Shown here: positions 1 through 9,200 of the stretch, piece after piece
Layout of the letters: every line of letters begins with the position of its first letter
Position numbering within the stretch: position 1 is the stretch's first letter
NCBI GenBank assembly: GCA_963826795.1
Contig: CAWGYT010000031.1
Coordinates: 1-41,120 of the forward strand
Length of the DNA stretch: 41,120 nucleotides
DNA from: CAWGYT01 sp963826795
GTDB taxonomy: Bacteria > Planctomycetota > Planctomycetia > Pirellulales > Pirellulaceae
Direction of reading: 5' to 3'
The notes under the pieces: generated by a model
What the model was told of the DNA's origin: nothing
The model's database searches: none
Seen by the model: the letters and a program-made list of their open reading frames with translations, nothing else
Program-made: the position numbers and the translations under genes

Positions 1-50
1 CTACGACCCAGCGGTTAACAGCCGCTTGCTCTACAACTGGCTACAGGGGA
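1..50 (-). tRNA. partial tRNA-Asn (anticodon GTT), 3' part outside window
   Basis: Read on the minus strand, the sequence gives an acceptor 5' strand TCCCCTG (positions 50 to 44), then a D-arm, then an anticodon arm with stem AGCGG/CCGCT and loop CTGTTAA. The anticodon is GTT. The variable loop follows and the T-arm is cut by the window edge after GTAG. The D-arm is odd: it reads TAGCCAGTTGTAGAGCA where the usual form is TAGCTCAGTTGGTAGAGCA. One T and one G are missing, so the D-stem pairs only two of four base pairs. This is either a degenerate tRNA or two base-calling deletions. The identity is clear from the anticodon arm. Confidence 0.75.
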
Positions 51-336
51 ATTGTGAATGGCTCGACAAAACGTCGGCGCGGGCGACGGTCGGTTTTCGC
101 AGGTCTGCCCGCCTGACCCGCGAGTCTAACATCGGAATTCGTCTGGGTCGCGAAGCACCGCATCGCCGATTCTTCCCTCAGGATCTTCGGCCTCTTCCTC
201 GGCAGCTCCGAGCGTTTTGTGCTGCTCTCTTCAGTGGCGTCGCTGCCGACCCAAGGCCTGCGTCCGTTGCGTCGCCCCCCTTGAGATCGGCTTTTGCGAC
301 AGGGATCTCGAATCGTAGTCGAAGCTTTCGGTCGTT

Positions 337-768
337 TCAAGCCTCCGGGAGCACCTTTTCCATCACGACTCGGTTGCCGCTCTCGTTATACTCGATCATC
401 GTCATGTAGTTCTTCATCAGCTTCAGTCCGCGGCCACTGGGCTTGTCTAAGTTCTCGTCCAGAGTGCAGTCCGGAACGGCCGAGGGGTTGAAGCCCGGAC
501 CCTCGTCCTCAACCAGAATCCAACACCGTGTGGACGAGATTTTGCAGGCGACTTGGACCTTTTTGTCCAGATCCTCGCCGTTACCGTGCTTGATCGCGTT
601 GACTACCGCCTCCTCCAGCGCCAGATGGACCCCGAAGACGTCCCGCTGGGCCCAGCGATGACGCTGCAGCTGCTCGATGATTTCCAGGATCAGGCGATGA
701 CCCTGGAGCGAACAACTGGGGATCTCGCGTTCAAGTGTCCAGCTCCAAACCGTTCTTGTTTCGGTCAT
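337..768 (-). CDS. SpoIIAB/RsbW-type ATP-binding anti-sigma factor
   Basis: A 143-residue GHKL-fold serine kinase of the RsbW/SpoIIAB family. Such proteins bind a sigma factor or another target and phosphorylate a STAS-domain antagonist. The three ATP-binding boxes are visible: the N-box with E53, N57 and H61 (LEEAVVNAIKHGN), the G1 box around residues 86-93 (VEDEGPGF) and the G2 box at 112-118 (GRGLKLM). The length is normal for a stand-alone kinase. The ATG at 768 gives the full domain with little extra; only a weak purine-rich GGCGGA lies upstream. The likely partner is the STAS protein at 1173-1538 on the same strand, 404 bases upstream. No sigma factor or PP2C phosphatase is seen in the window, so the final target is unknown. 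Confidence 0.9.
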   Translation of the reverse strand: MTETRTVWSWTLEREIPSCSLQGHRLILEIIEQLQRHRWAQRDVFGVHLALEEAVVNAIKHGNGEDLDKKVQVACKISSTRCWILVEDEGPGFNPSAVPDCTLDENLDKPSGRGLKLMKNYMTMIEYNESGNRVVMEKVLPEA

Positions 769-1172
769 TTGGTCCGCCCATCAAGGCCTTGCCGAAGATG
801 CCACACCCAATCGCTCGGCCAACATGTCGCACGGGTCCAGGGCCGACCCGCTGCTGCCCCTGTGGTGATTCCGCCCGAGTTGTCCATCATGCCCTCAAAT
901 GGCCCTCGCCGCTTTTGAATTTGATTCATCGCGAAAAACGACTTCAGCTCGAGCGACACTCTTTCGGGGGGGGTTGCGGCTCTTGGGGCGGCTGCCGCGG
1001 GCCGTTTTTGCGAGCGGAATTGGTCGCCGGGGAACCATACGTTCGGATCGCACTCGCGACCCGGCCTGACCTCCGCATCCACTCCCTTGTTCGTCGACTC
1101 CTCCTGCCGGGGACACCGCCGGTTGGCCCGAACGGTGACGTGCCGTGCCCGCGGGTTATTCCCCTGAGTTTA
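769..1172. other. 404-base gap with no supported gene
   Basis: This stretch lies between the STAS gene and the anti-sigma gene, which share a strand. Open frames cross it on both strands, but none resembles a known family or has a convincing ribosome binding site. The minus-strand ORF at 765-1082 overlaps the anti-sigma start and has the Arg/Pro/Ala-rich composition typical of shadow frames in GC-rich DNA. A long untranslated spacer or a second promoter for the anti-sigma gene is possible. Confidence 0.5.
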
Positions 1173-1538
1173 TTATCCGACCGACGCGAAATCCGCCAAG
1201 GCTTCTTCTTGCTCGTCCTTGATGTCAAATTTCTCGTTCAGGCGGGTGATTTTGAAAACGTCGTAAATTTCCGGGCGGATATTGCTCAGTTTCAGCACCC
1301 CGCCCGCCCGCTCGATCTTCTTGTGTAACGAGATCAATTTGCCCAGGGCCGCACTCGAGAGAAACTCGACGCTTGTAAAGTTGAGCAGCAGGTGCTTGCG
1401 ATTCTTCTCCTCTACGAGCGCAAACAGCTCATCACCCAGGTCCTGGATGATTAGCTCATCCAAAATCTTTCGGTCGGTGAACCGAACGACCGTCACTTTG
1501 TCGATTTCGGTGACCTGGATACGCTGATGTTCAGCCAT
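1173..1538 (-). CDS. STAS-domain anti-sigma factor antagonist
   Basis: A 121-residue single STAS domain of the SpoIIAA/RsbV family. These proteins release a sigma factor or other target from the HATPase kinase and are switched off by phosphorylation of a conserved serine. The core strand-helix signature is at about residues 49-70 (LLLNFTSVEFLSSAALGKL). S61 or S62 is at the place of the phosphorylated serine, although the usual following glycine is alanine here. The start at 1538 has AGGAG about 9 bases upstream. The C-terminus carries an acidic tail. With the downstream kinase gene it makes a probable partner-switching pair. Confidence 0.9.
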   Translation of the reverse strand: MAEHQRIQVTEIDKVTVVRFTDRKILDELIIQDLGDELFALVEEKNRKHLLLNFTSVEFLSSAALGKLISLHKKIERAGGVLKLSNIRPEIYDVFKITRLNEKFDIKDEQEEALADFASVG

Positions 1539-1797
1539 CTAATCGGCTCCTGACTTAACGGACTCGAGGGATGCGCAACGTGGCTTAGTGGCTGCGACCG
1601 GTACGGCGAGCCCCTCCCCGCTCTTTGACGACGGATCATTCTAATGCCTGTACGTCCAGCGCGAAAGCCTTGGACGGTGGAGTCGGCGGGAAGCGGCGGG
1701 GCCGGGGACCTCGCGCGATCGCCCATCGCCAGGCATCCGGCTCACGCAACGTGAACCTCGGCAGGGTCCGACCCGCGGAGCGAATGACGCCGCCGGA

Positions 1798-2103
1798 CTA
1801 CTGGAAGCGACGGCAGGTTACGACGAGCACGGCGCCGACTGAGATCAGTGAGAATCCGAGCCACCGGGGCGGGGTCACGGTCCGCTTTCGGGCGCCGGAC
1901 GTGACGGGCGAACCGAGCCACGAGTCGTCGTAGGATTCGTATCCGACATAGCTGGTCGTGGAGACTCCCGATTTCTTGGGAAGCAATCGCTGTTCGATGA
2001 ATTGGCTGGCTTTGCCGTTGAACGTCACCGATTCGACGATTCGGAGCTGAATCCCGAGAAACAGCAAAACAATGCCCAAAATAAAGAGTCGATGGGTATC
2101 CAT
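1798..2103 (-). CDS. small two-pass membrane protein, unknown function
   Basis: A 101-residue protein that I do not recognise. An N-terminal hydrophobic segment (about residues 5-20, LFILGIVLLFLGIQL) is followed by a polar region of about 55 residues, then a second hydrophobic segment near residues 80-95 (WLGFSLISVGAVLVV) and a short basic tail. The middle part would be periplasmic or cytoplasmic depending on topology. The frame is open upstream to 2352, but that extension reads through a tandem repeat. The ATG at 2103 has GGAGGGAG about 9 bases upstream and is the better start. It is divergent from the acyltransferase gene at 2490, with the 14-bp repeat array between them. Confidence 0.75.
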   Translation of the reverse strand: MDTHRLFILGIVLLFLGIQLRIVESVTFNGKASQFIEQRLLPKKSGVSTTSYVGYESYDDSWLGSPVTSGARKRTVTPPRWLGFSLISVGAVLVVTCRRFQ

Positions 2104-2265
2104 CTCGATTGCTCCCTCCGCGCGAGTTGATGCCACTTTCCAGGATCGACGTGACAGCCCGGGCGACTCAATCGGTCGGCACGGATTGCGGGTTGTGTCA
2201 GATCGCGGAACTCGGAGGCGCGGCCTGCCGTGTGTGGGGAGATTGCGGCGCGGTGCCGGTCGGCG

Positions 2266-2363
2266 CATGGTACCGGCTGCATGGTGCCGGCTGCATGGTA
2301 CCGGCTGCATGGTACCGGCTGCATGGTACCGGCTGCATGGTACCGGCTGCATGGTACCGGCGA
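2266..2363. repeat. 14-bp tandem repeat, about 7 copies
   Basis: Seven consecutive units of CATGGTACCGGCTG run from 2266. Unit 2 has one change (GGTGCC for GGTACC) and unit 7 is degenerate at its end. Most units contain the palindrome GGTACC. The array sits in the 386-base intergenic region between two divergent genes, so it lies in or near both promoters. Because 14 is not a multiple of 3, the array is unlikely to be coding, even though open frames run through it. Confidence 0.95.
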
Positions 2364-2489
2364 TGCGGTGCCGACCCGGAAAAATTTCGTGTCGAAGGAT
2401 GGCCTTCTTTGCGAGGTCGAAGTTGACTTCTCGGTCGGAAGCAGGCCAAACTGGAGCCCCATTGGGCGGAGTCTTGGAAGGGAGTATGC

Positions 2490-4877
2490 ATGAACGGATC
2501 CTGGGCCCTTGAGTGGCTGGGGGCTGGCGATGGCGCGCGGTGGGTCGCGGTTTGGCCCGGCCTGGGCGTGGGCGGTTGGATGTGGGTCACCTTCCTGATT
2601 CTGGTCCTGCTCCCCGTGGTTTTGGGGATGCTGGCCTTCGGCGGCCTGGTGCTACTGGTCTTTGTTTTCCCCCAGAACTTCTCGCGGAATTGCGCCTGGT
2701 GTCTGCTTCAACTGGTCTACCGGATTCGTCGACATGATCCGGAGCGGATGCCGAGCTCGGGCGGTGTCCTGTTGATCGCCAACCACATTTCCTGGCTGGA
2801 CGGTTTCCTGATGCTGATCGCGACGTCACGGCACGTACGGATGATCATCTTCGAGGGCAATTTTCGGTCGCGGCTGATGCAACGCGCCGCGCAACGCTGG
2901 GGAGCGATTCTGATCGGCCCGGGGCCCAAGTCGATCGTGCGAGCGCTGCAGGTGGCGCGACGGGCCGTCCAGGCAGGCGAGGTCGTGGGGATTTTTCCGG
3001 AAGGCGGGATTTCTCGCTCGGGGATCATGCAGTCATTCCGTCCGGGATTGATGCGAATCGTCGAGGGAACGGATGCCCGCGTCATGCCGCTCTATTTTGA
3101 CGGCCTCTGGGGAAGTATCTTTAGCTTCGAGCGGCAACGGTTTTTCTGGAAGATTCCCCGTCGTTGTCGGTACCCGATCGATATCCATTTCGGACAGCCG
3201 CTGGAATCCGTGACGGCACTCCATCCGATCCGACAGGCGGTTCAACAGTTAGGAGCGAAGGCGGTGGATCAACGTTTGCATCGAAAGACCGAGTTGCCCG
3301 AGTCGGTGATCCGCGCCTGCAAACGCCGCAAGTTCAAGTCCAAGGTCGCCGATTCGGCGGGCTCCGACTTGACCGGCGGCAGCCTGCTCATGCGCTCGCT
3401 GATCCTCCGACGACTGCTGCGCCGCGAGGTCCTGGGGCAGTCAGAATCGCACGTCGGCGTGCTGTTGCCCCCGAGCGCTGGAGCGGTGATTACGAACTTG
3501 ACATTGGCCTTCGATCGCCGGGTCGCGATCAATCTCAACTACACCGTCTCGTCCGAGGTGATGAATCAATGCATCCAGCTGGCGGGGATCCGGCACGTGT
3601 TGACCAGCCGCAAAGTAATGGAAAAGCTGGATTTCCAGATGGACGCCGAGGTCGTCTATCTGGAGGACCTGCGGCCCAAGGTTGGCCTCCGCGATAAAGC
3701 GGCGGCTGCACTGGCCACCTACGTCGTGCCGGGCCGCTGGCTTTGCCGCTGGCTGGGATTGCAGCATAACCAACCCGACGACGTGCTCACCATAATCTTT
3801 ACCTCCGGTTCGACCGGGGTGCCCAAAGGCGTGATGCTGACGCACGCCAATATTCGTTCGAATGTGGATGCCGTGAATCAAGTTGTCCACCTCCAGCCGC
3901 GCGACGTGATTGTCGGAATCCTGCCTTTCTTTCACTCGTTCGGCTACACCGTGACGCTTTGGACCGTGATGGCGCTGAATATCAAAGGCATCTACCACTT
4001 CAATCCGCTCGACGCGCGGCAAGTCGGGAAGCTGGTGGAACGGCACGGTGGCACGATTCTGTTGTCGACGCCGACGTTCTTACGCTCTTATCTGAGGCGT
4101 TGCACGCCAGACGAGTTCGCGACGTTGGACACCGTGGTTGCGGGCGCCGAAAAACTGCCGAAAGAGCTGTGCGACGCGTTCGAGCAGCGATTTGGCGTGC
4201 GCCCGGTCGAAGGCTACGGGACGACGGAATTGTCGCCCTTGGTCTCGGTAAATGTGCCGCCCAGCCGCGCCGCTGCAAGTCACCAGGTGGATTTGCGCGA
4301 GGGGACCGTGGGGCGCCCGGTCCCCGGTGTGGCGGCCAAAATCGTCGACGCGGACGGACAGGAACTGCCGACCCATTGTTCCGGGATGCTGCTGATCTCC
4401 GGGCCCAATGTGATGAAGGGCTATCTGAATCAGCCCGACAAGACGGCTCAGGTGATGCAGGCGGGCTGGTACGTGACCGGGGACATCGCGGAAATCGACG
4501 ACGATGGTTTCATCACAATCACCGGACGCGAAAGCCGCTTTTCGAAGATCGGCGGAGAAATGGTGCCGCACTTGAGAATCGAAGAAATCCTGCAGGAACT
4601 GATCGGGATGGATGAGGAGGGAGGGATGTTGAACGTGGCCGTGACGTCCGTCCCCGATCGGAAGAAGGGCGAGCGATTGGTCGTGCTCCACACGCAGCTG
4701 AAGCAATCCCCCGCCGAGCTCGTGGCAGGACTCAAGGCCAAAGGCCTGCCCAATCTGTTTATCCCGTCCGCCGATAGCTTCCATCAGGTCAATGAGATTC
4801 CCGTGTTGGGAACCGGCAAACTTGACCTGCGCGGACTGAAGGATCTGGCGATCCAGGTATTTGGGGAGGCGTCGTAG
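2490..4877 (+). CDS. fused PlsC acyltransferase / acyl-ACP (acyl-CoA) synthetase, Aas-like
   Basis: A 795-residue two-domain membrane protein. After a hydrophobic N-terminus (about residues 30-62) comes a PlsC/LPLAT acyltransferase domain with the catalytic NHxxxxD motif at 98-104 (NHISWLD) and the FPEG acceptor-binding motif at 169-172. The C-terminal half is an AMP-forming adenylate ligase with the P-loop-like motif at about 437-450 (TSGSTGVPKGV), a GYGTTE motif near 572 and the TGD motif near 663. This matches the Aas family, which activates fatty acids onto acyl carrier protein and re-acylates lysophospholipids at the inner membrane. The N-terminal major-facilitator (LplT) domain found in some fusions is absent. 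The start at 2490 has GGAAGGGAG about 6 bases upstream. An alternative reading is a long-chain acyl-CoA ligase fusion. Confidence 0.9.
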   Translation: MNGSWALEWLGAGDGARWVAVWPGLGVGGWMWVTFLILVLLPVVLGMLAFGGLVLLVFVFPQNFSRNCAWCLLQLVYRIRRHDPERMPSSGGVLLIANHISWLDGFLMLIATSRHVRMIIFEGNFRSRLMQRAAQRWGAILIGPGPKSIVRALQVARRAVQAGEVVGIFPEGGISRSGIMQSFRPGLMRIVEGTDARVMPLYFDGLWGSIFSFERQRFFWKIPRRCRYPIDIHFGQPLESVTALHPIRQAVQQLGAKAVDQRLHRKTELPESVIRACKRRKFKSKVADSAGSDLTGGSLLMRSLILRRLLRREVLGQSESHVGVLLPPSAGAVITNLTLAFDRRVAINLNYTVSSEVMNQCIQLAGIRHVLTSRKVMEKLDFQMDAEVVYLEDLRPKVGLRDKAAAALATYVVPGRWLCRWLGLQHNQPDDVLTIIFTSGSTGVPKGVMLTHANIRSNVDAVNQVVHLQPRDVIVGILPFFHSFGYTVTLWTVMALNIKGIYHFNPLDARQVGKLVERHGGTILLSTPTFLRSYLRRCTPDEFATLDTVVAGAEKLPKELCDAFEQRFGVRPVEGYGTTELSPLVSVNVPPSRAAASHQVDLREGTVGRPVPGVAAKIVDADGQELPTHCSGMLLISGPNVMKGYLNQPDKTAQVMQAGWYVTGDIAEIDDDGFITITGRESRFSKIGGEMVPHLRIEEILQELIGMDEEGGMLNVAVTSVPDRKKGERLVVLHTQLKQSPAELVAGLKAKGLPNLFIPSADSFHQVNEIPVLGTGKLDLRGLKDLAIQVFGEAS

Positions 4878-4956
4878 CAGAGGCGGGGGTTGCGGCGGGG
4901 TGAGGCGAAACGGGGCGCCGCGACGTGGGACGCGGTGAAGCGAGACGCGTTGCGGC

Positions 4957-6030
4957 TCAACGCGGGTCCGGCTCAGCGGGAGCTTCGCCCTCCCGGTTCG
5001 AGTTCGTCGTTGCCTTGGGGGCGGGCCTTGCCATTCCGGTGGCGCTGGTGCGGATGCTCCATAGCGTGTGTCCGGCGGTGACGTAGAGCGTCTTGAGATC
5101 TTCATCGCCGAAGGTGCAGTTGGTGACCATGTCTTCCGGCGTGGGGATAAAATCCAGAAGTTCGCCACCTGGCGAAATGACGTACACGCCCGCCTTGAAT
5201 CGTTCGGCCGTTTCGACGGGCGGGTTGGGGAAGTTGAATCCGGCAGTGACGTAGAGCCGTCCTTCCCGGTCGATGGTCATTCCGTCAGGGCCACGATCGG
5301 CGCCCCAGTCGAAGAGGAGACGCCGGCTTTCGGCCAGGACCGTCCCGTCCTCTTGAAGGTCGAACCTCCAGAGCTTTCGATTTCCGCCTTGAGCGTGGGG
5401 GCCGGTGTTGACGTTGTCACCGACGTACAAATAGCGATCATCCGGACTGACGACGATCCCGTTGGGGCGGTCCACTTCATGCGTGATGATTCGAGCGACT
5501 TGCCCCGCCGGATCGATCCGATACACGCCTTCAATCAAGCGACCCTCGGCGTCGATTTGCTCGGCATCGCTTGTGTCGCCGTACCGCGGGTCGGTGAAGT
5601 ACAGTCGCCCGCGGGAATCGATCGTGACATCGTTGGGCGAGTTGAGACGTTTGCCTTCGAAGCGTTCGGCCAGCACGCGGATCGTTCCGTTCAGTTCGAG
5701 ACGCGTGACCCGGCGATTGCCCTCCGGTCCACCGCCTTCGCAACAGACAAGCCGGAGCTGATGGTCGAACAGCAGTCCGTTACTGCGGCCCGAGGGAGTC
5801 CGGTGGATGTGCAGTTGACCGTCGGGATCGCGACGCATGATGCGATTGTTGACGATGTCGGTAAAATACACATTGCCGCTCGGATGCCAGGCGGGCCCTT
5901 CCACAAAGGCAACCTGCCCGGCAATCGTCAGCCGGGCGTCGGTCGGGATTGGCGATTGGCCAAACGTGGTGGCGCTCCAGAAAACGATCAACAAAATGAT
6001 TCCTGGAACCGGTCGTCGAATCGTCGTCAT
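4957..6030 (-). CDS. exported SMP-30/gluconolactonase-like beta-propeller protein
   Basis: A 357-residue protein with a signal peptide (about residues 1-24, ending near TFGQ) and a six-bladed SMP-30/LRE-type propeller. Typical motifs are FVEGPAW near the N-terminus, RLNSPNDV, LYFTDPRYG, and RPNGIVVSPD, which carry the metal-ligand Glu, Asn and Asp residues of the family. Its likely role is hydrolysis of a sugar lactone or a similar substrate in the periplasm. The ATG at 6030 has GGAGA about 10 bases upstream; an upstream GTG at 6051 has none. The last 12 codons are made from a copy of the dispersed hairpin repeat (REGEAPAEP then DPR and stop), so the tail is probably a late addition. Confidence 0.85.
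   Translation of the reverse strand: MTTIRRPVPGIILLIVFWSATTFGQSPIPTDARLTIAGQVAFVEGPAWHPSGNVYFTDIVNNRIMRRDPDGQLHIHRTPSGRSNGLLFDHQLRLVCCEGGGPEGNRRVTRLELNGTIRVLAERFEGKRLNSPNDVTIDSRGRLYFTDPRYGDTSDAEQIDAEGRLIEGVYRIDPAGQVARIITHEVDRPNGIVVSPDDRYLYVGDNVNTGPHAQGGNRKLWRFDLQEDGTVLAESRRLLFDWGADRGPDGMTIDREGRLYVTAGFNFPNPPVETAERFKAGVYVISPGGELLDFIPTPEDMVTNCTFGDEDLKTLYVTAGHTLWSIRTSATGMARPAPKATTNSNREGEAPAEPDPR
4968..4996 (-). repeat. single arm of the 'GEAPAEP' GC-rich repeat
   Basis: On the minus strand this reads GGGAGGGCGAAGCTCCCGCT then GAGCC, which matches the arms of the three hairpin copies at 20703, 28574 and 36473. Here only one arm is present, and it forms the 3' end of the SMP-30-like gene. It encodes the residues REGEAPAEP. 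Confidence 0.85.
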
Positions 6031-6128
6031 CGGTGCATTTCTCCGGGACACGCGTCGGTTTGCGTTGTCTGTTACGATACCCCGCCGATCCGGCGTGGAA
6101 CAAGCGTCGGCTCGAAAAGAATCGGTCG

Positions 6129-6203
6129 TTTCGCCCCGCTCCGCTTCGCCCCGCTCCGTTTCGCCCCGCTCCGTTTCGCCCCGCCTTGTTTCGCCCCGCT
6201 CCG
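6129..6203. repeat. 15-bp tandem repeat, 5 copies
   Basis: Five units of TTTCGCCCCGCTCCG lie between the end of the mechanosensitive channel gene (6211) and the start of the SMP-30-like gene (6030). Units 1, 3 and 5 are identical; unit 2 has one change and unit 4 three. In one plus-strand frame it would read as repeats of RFAPL, but no gene uses that frame convincingly. Confidence 0.95.
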
Positions 6204-6210
6204 GTTCGAA

Positions 6211-9200
6211 TCACGCCGTGGGCGCATGATGTTCATGCAGGTGAACGTCGCGCTGTGGAAAGGGAATGCTGATTCCCGTGTCGGCCAAGCGTTTGTAGAT
6301 TGCCTCGTGAAGTTCGTGCGTGACCTGCAGACGTTGGTCCAGTCGCGCGAGGTAGCAGCGGAGCGTAAAGTTCAACGCGCTGTCACCGAACAGGTCGAAC
6401 GTCACGTTCGGCTCGGGATCCTTGAGGATCTCGTCATGGGAATCGGCAATATTCAGAAGCAGCGAACGCACCTGGGCGATGTTGGATCCATAGGCGACGC
6501 CAACTTGGATGACGAGTCGATTGACCGTGTCGGTCAACGTCCAGTTCAGCAAACGTCCGGTGATAAACTCCTTGTTGGGTACCACCAGTTCCTTTCGATC
6601 CCAATCCTGAATTGTCGTGGCGCGCGTCTTGATCTGCACGACCGTTCCGGTGACGTCGCCGACGGTGACAACATCGCCGGCTCGGAGCGGGCGTTCGAAC
6701 AGCAGGATCAGGCCCGAGACGAAATTGGCGAAGATCTCTTGCAAACCGAAACCCAGTCCGACGCTAATCCCCGCCGCCAGCCACTGGATCTTGGACCAGC
6801 CGAAGCCGATCGTGCCAAAGCCCCAAAACAGTCCGGCAATCGTGAGCGCATAGCGTGTGACCGTGGTGATCGCGTAGCGGATGGAGGCGTCCAGCGGCAA
6901 GTGCTGCAGGATGGCGATTTCGAGGAGACCGGGAATGTTGCGGATCGCGATCAAGGTAAGAACCAAAACCGCGCAGGCTCGAATCAGATGACCCAGTGTG
7001 ATCCACTGGTATTGTGCTCTGCCTTGAGGCGCAGGGGGATTGATCGAGGTGGAGTCGGTTGCCAAATTCGCCATCGTGGGGGGCTGGTCGACGGTGGTTT
7101 CCCACAAACGGATATCATCCAGTCGTTGCAAGGCGGGCAGCACATTGATCCAGATCAGGTAGAGGCCGATTGCGGCGGCGGCCAAAATCAAGCTGGTCAG
7201 CAGCCGGCGCGTTTGGTCGTTGATCTGACCCAGGTCGATTTGTTCCGCGGCCGCAACCCCTCCGCCCAACTCGGAACTCTTTTTCTCGGACGAGCCGGCC
7301 ATCGCGGAAGCGATGCGTTCCCGGGCCTGGGCAATCGCGAGCTTGCGTCGATTCAGCAGGATCCAGCGGAGACTCATCGCCTCCATCAAGTACAGCAATG
7401 ACAAGAAAATGGCGGAAAGATACAGGCACTCGGCTAATCGCTGCGCCGTGTACTGATAGCCGGTCAACGACAAAATCGCGAACGACGTGGGGATCGCAAT
7501 CAAGAGGGAATACCAGATGAATCGCAGCTGATAGATCCAGCCGGCGCGGTTCCGACGCAGAAAAAGATGTACGATGCCACGATGAGGCGAGAACATTCGT
7601 TGCACGAAGATCCCGACCGAAGTGACCGCTGCGACGAACGCCAGGCGGGCGAGCGAGACTTCGCATTCGGGCCGGCCGCTTTCCTGGAATAAATAGAAGG
7701 TGGCGATCGAGGGAACCAACGCCAGGACGAACCAGGTGAGGTGCTTTCGGGTGAGCCCCAAGAGTTGCTCAGACCACTCGAAATGCGCGTCACACAAGCC
7801 ACCCTTCCGCACGGCATGCAACCAGAAAGCCAGCGGCCAATAGACAAACGCGGTGCGCGTCGCCGCGAGGGACAAGGGAGTGATCAGGCCCGCCTTGGTC
7901 GCGCCGCGACCTGCGTTCAGAATCCAGCCCAGCCAAAGGAAGATCGCGGGCAACGCAAGACTGACGACCAAAGTCCAGAGGAGGGCGGCGAGTGTAATGC
8001 TAAACCGGCGGCAAACGCGACTCCGCGCTTCTTGGCCAAGTTGTTGCAGCCGCTTCAGGCCGCGATGGCGATAACTGAAGCACAGGGCCAACAGCAACGC
8101 GATGGCCAGATTCGACAGCCATTGCTCGCGGACTTTCTGCACGAATGTCTGGGCGACACCGGCCCAAGCCGCCGGCGCGAGAAACCAATTCAGCGATTTC
8201 TGGATTGTGGCCCAATCACCGAGCCCAACCGGCGGAATGCTGCGAATCCAAAGAACTCGTTCATCAATGAAGCTGGTGTAACGATCGACCAGCTGGATCA
8301 ACTTGTCTTGCTCGACATTCAAATTGACGAGGTTGGCCAGGTAGATCTTTGTGTTCGCCAGGCGTTCCTCCTGGGTCTTCTTGCGAGCTTCCAGCAGCTG
8401 TCGAATTTCAGTCCGCAGGGCCTCGAGGCCAGCAGGGGATAGGTCCTGCTGATCCCGCAGTTGTCGCAGTTCGCTTTCGACTCGCTGATCCAGGTCAGCC
8501 AGTTGCAAGAGGTCCTCGCCGATCTCAAACTCGGCCGATCGATTCTTGTAGATCAGCTGGCGTCGATCTCCATTCTCGCGACGAAGTCGACTCTCGTCGG
8601 GAAGTTCGGACCGCTGCTCCCGCAATTTGGTGCCGACATCTTCGGTGACGCCCAACTGGTCGCGAATTAAGGTTTGGGCACGCTTGAACTGGTCGGTCAA
8701 GTTGGTCAGCTGCCGCTGAACCTGCGTCAGCTGAGCATTTGTCTGCTCGATTCCAAGGACCAATTCTTGCGAGGACCGCGACAGCTCGAGGTTCCGGTCG
8801 GCGAGCGGTTTGAGCTCCTTGGGAACTTCGCTGGCCTTGGATTCTTTTTCGGCGGCGTCCCTGGCCGCACTCTGCCGCCGCCGCTCCTCTGCCGCGCGAG
8901 TCCACAACTGCTGTTCGGCTGCCGCTCGGTCGACCGTTTGCTGCGCCAGAGCGACCTGTTTGGGGAGCAACTCCACGGCCGCGACGTAGAACGACAGTTC
9001 ATCGCGGAGCATCTCGACCTCAAGACCCTTGTTCCGTTCCGTGACGCTCTTCGAGACTTCCTGAGCGGCGCGAACTTCGGCGGCCAAATTGGTGGGATTG
9101 GCCGTTTCCGCCGCATTTTGGTCGAGATTTTGCTGTTGCTGTTGCAGACCGGCAATCAGACCCGGGATCTCGAGACTACGATCGTCGCGCCGTTTGGACT

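Noticed and set aside
41..340. 99-codon minus-strand ORF between the tRNA and the anti-sigma gene
   Set aside because: Arg/Pro/Ser-rich, starts at TTG, runs into the tRNA and shows no domain; treated as a shadow frame.
2198..2590. Several ORFs with repeated HAAGTMQPVPCSRY peptides on both strands
   Set aside because: They are translations of the 14-bp intergenic array, which is open in several frames; none has a domain or a fitting start.
5068..7401. 777-codon plus-strand ORF
   Set aside because: It is antisense to the SMP-30-like gene and the channel gene, both with clear family motifs, and crosses the 15-bp array. Its make-up is typical of an antisense open frame in GC-rich DNA.
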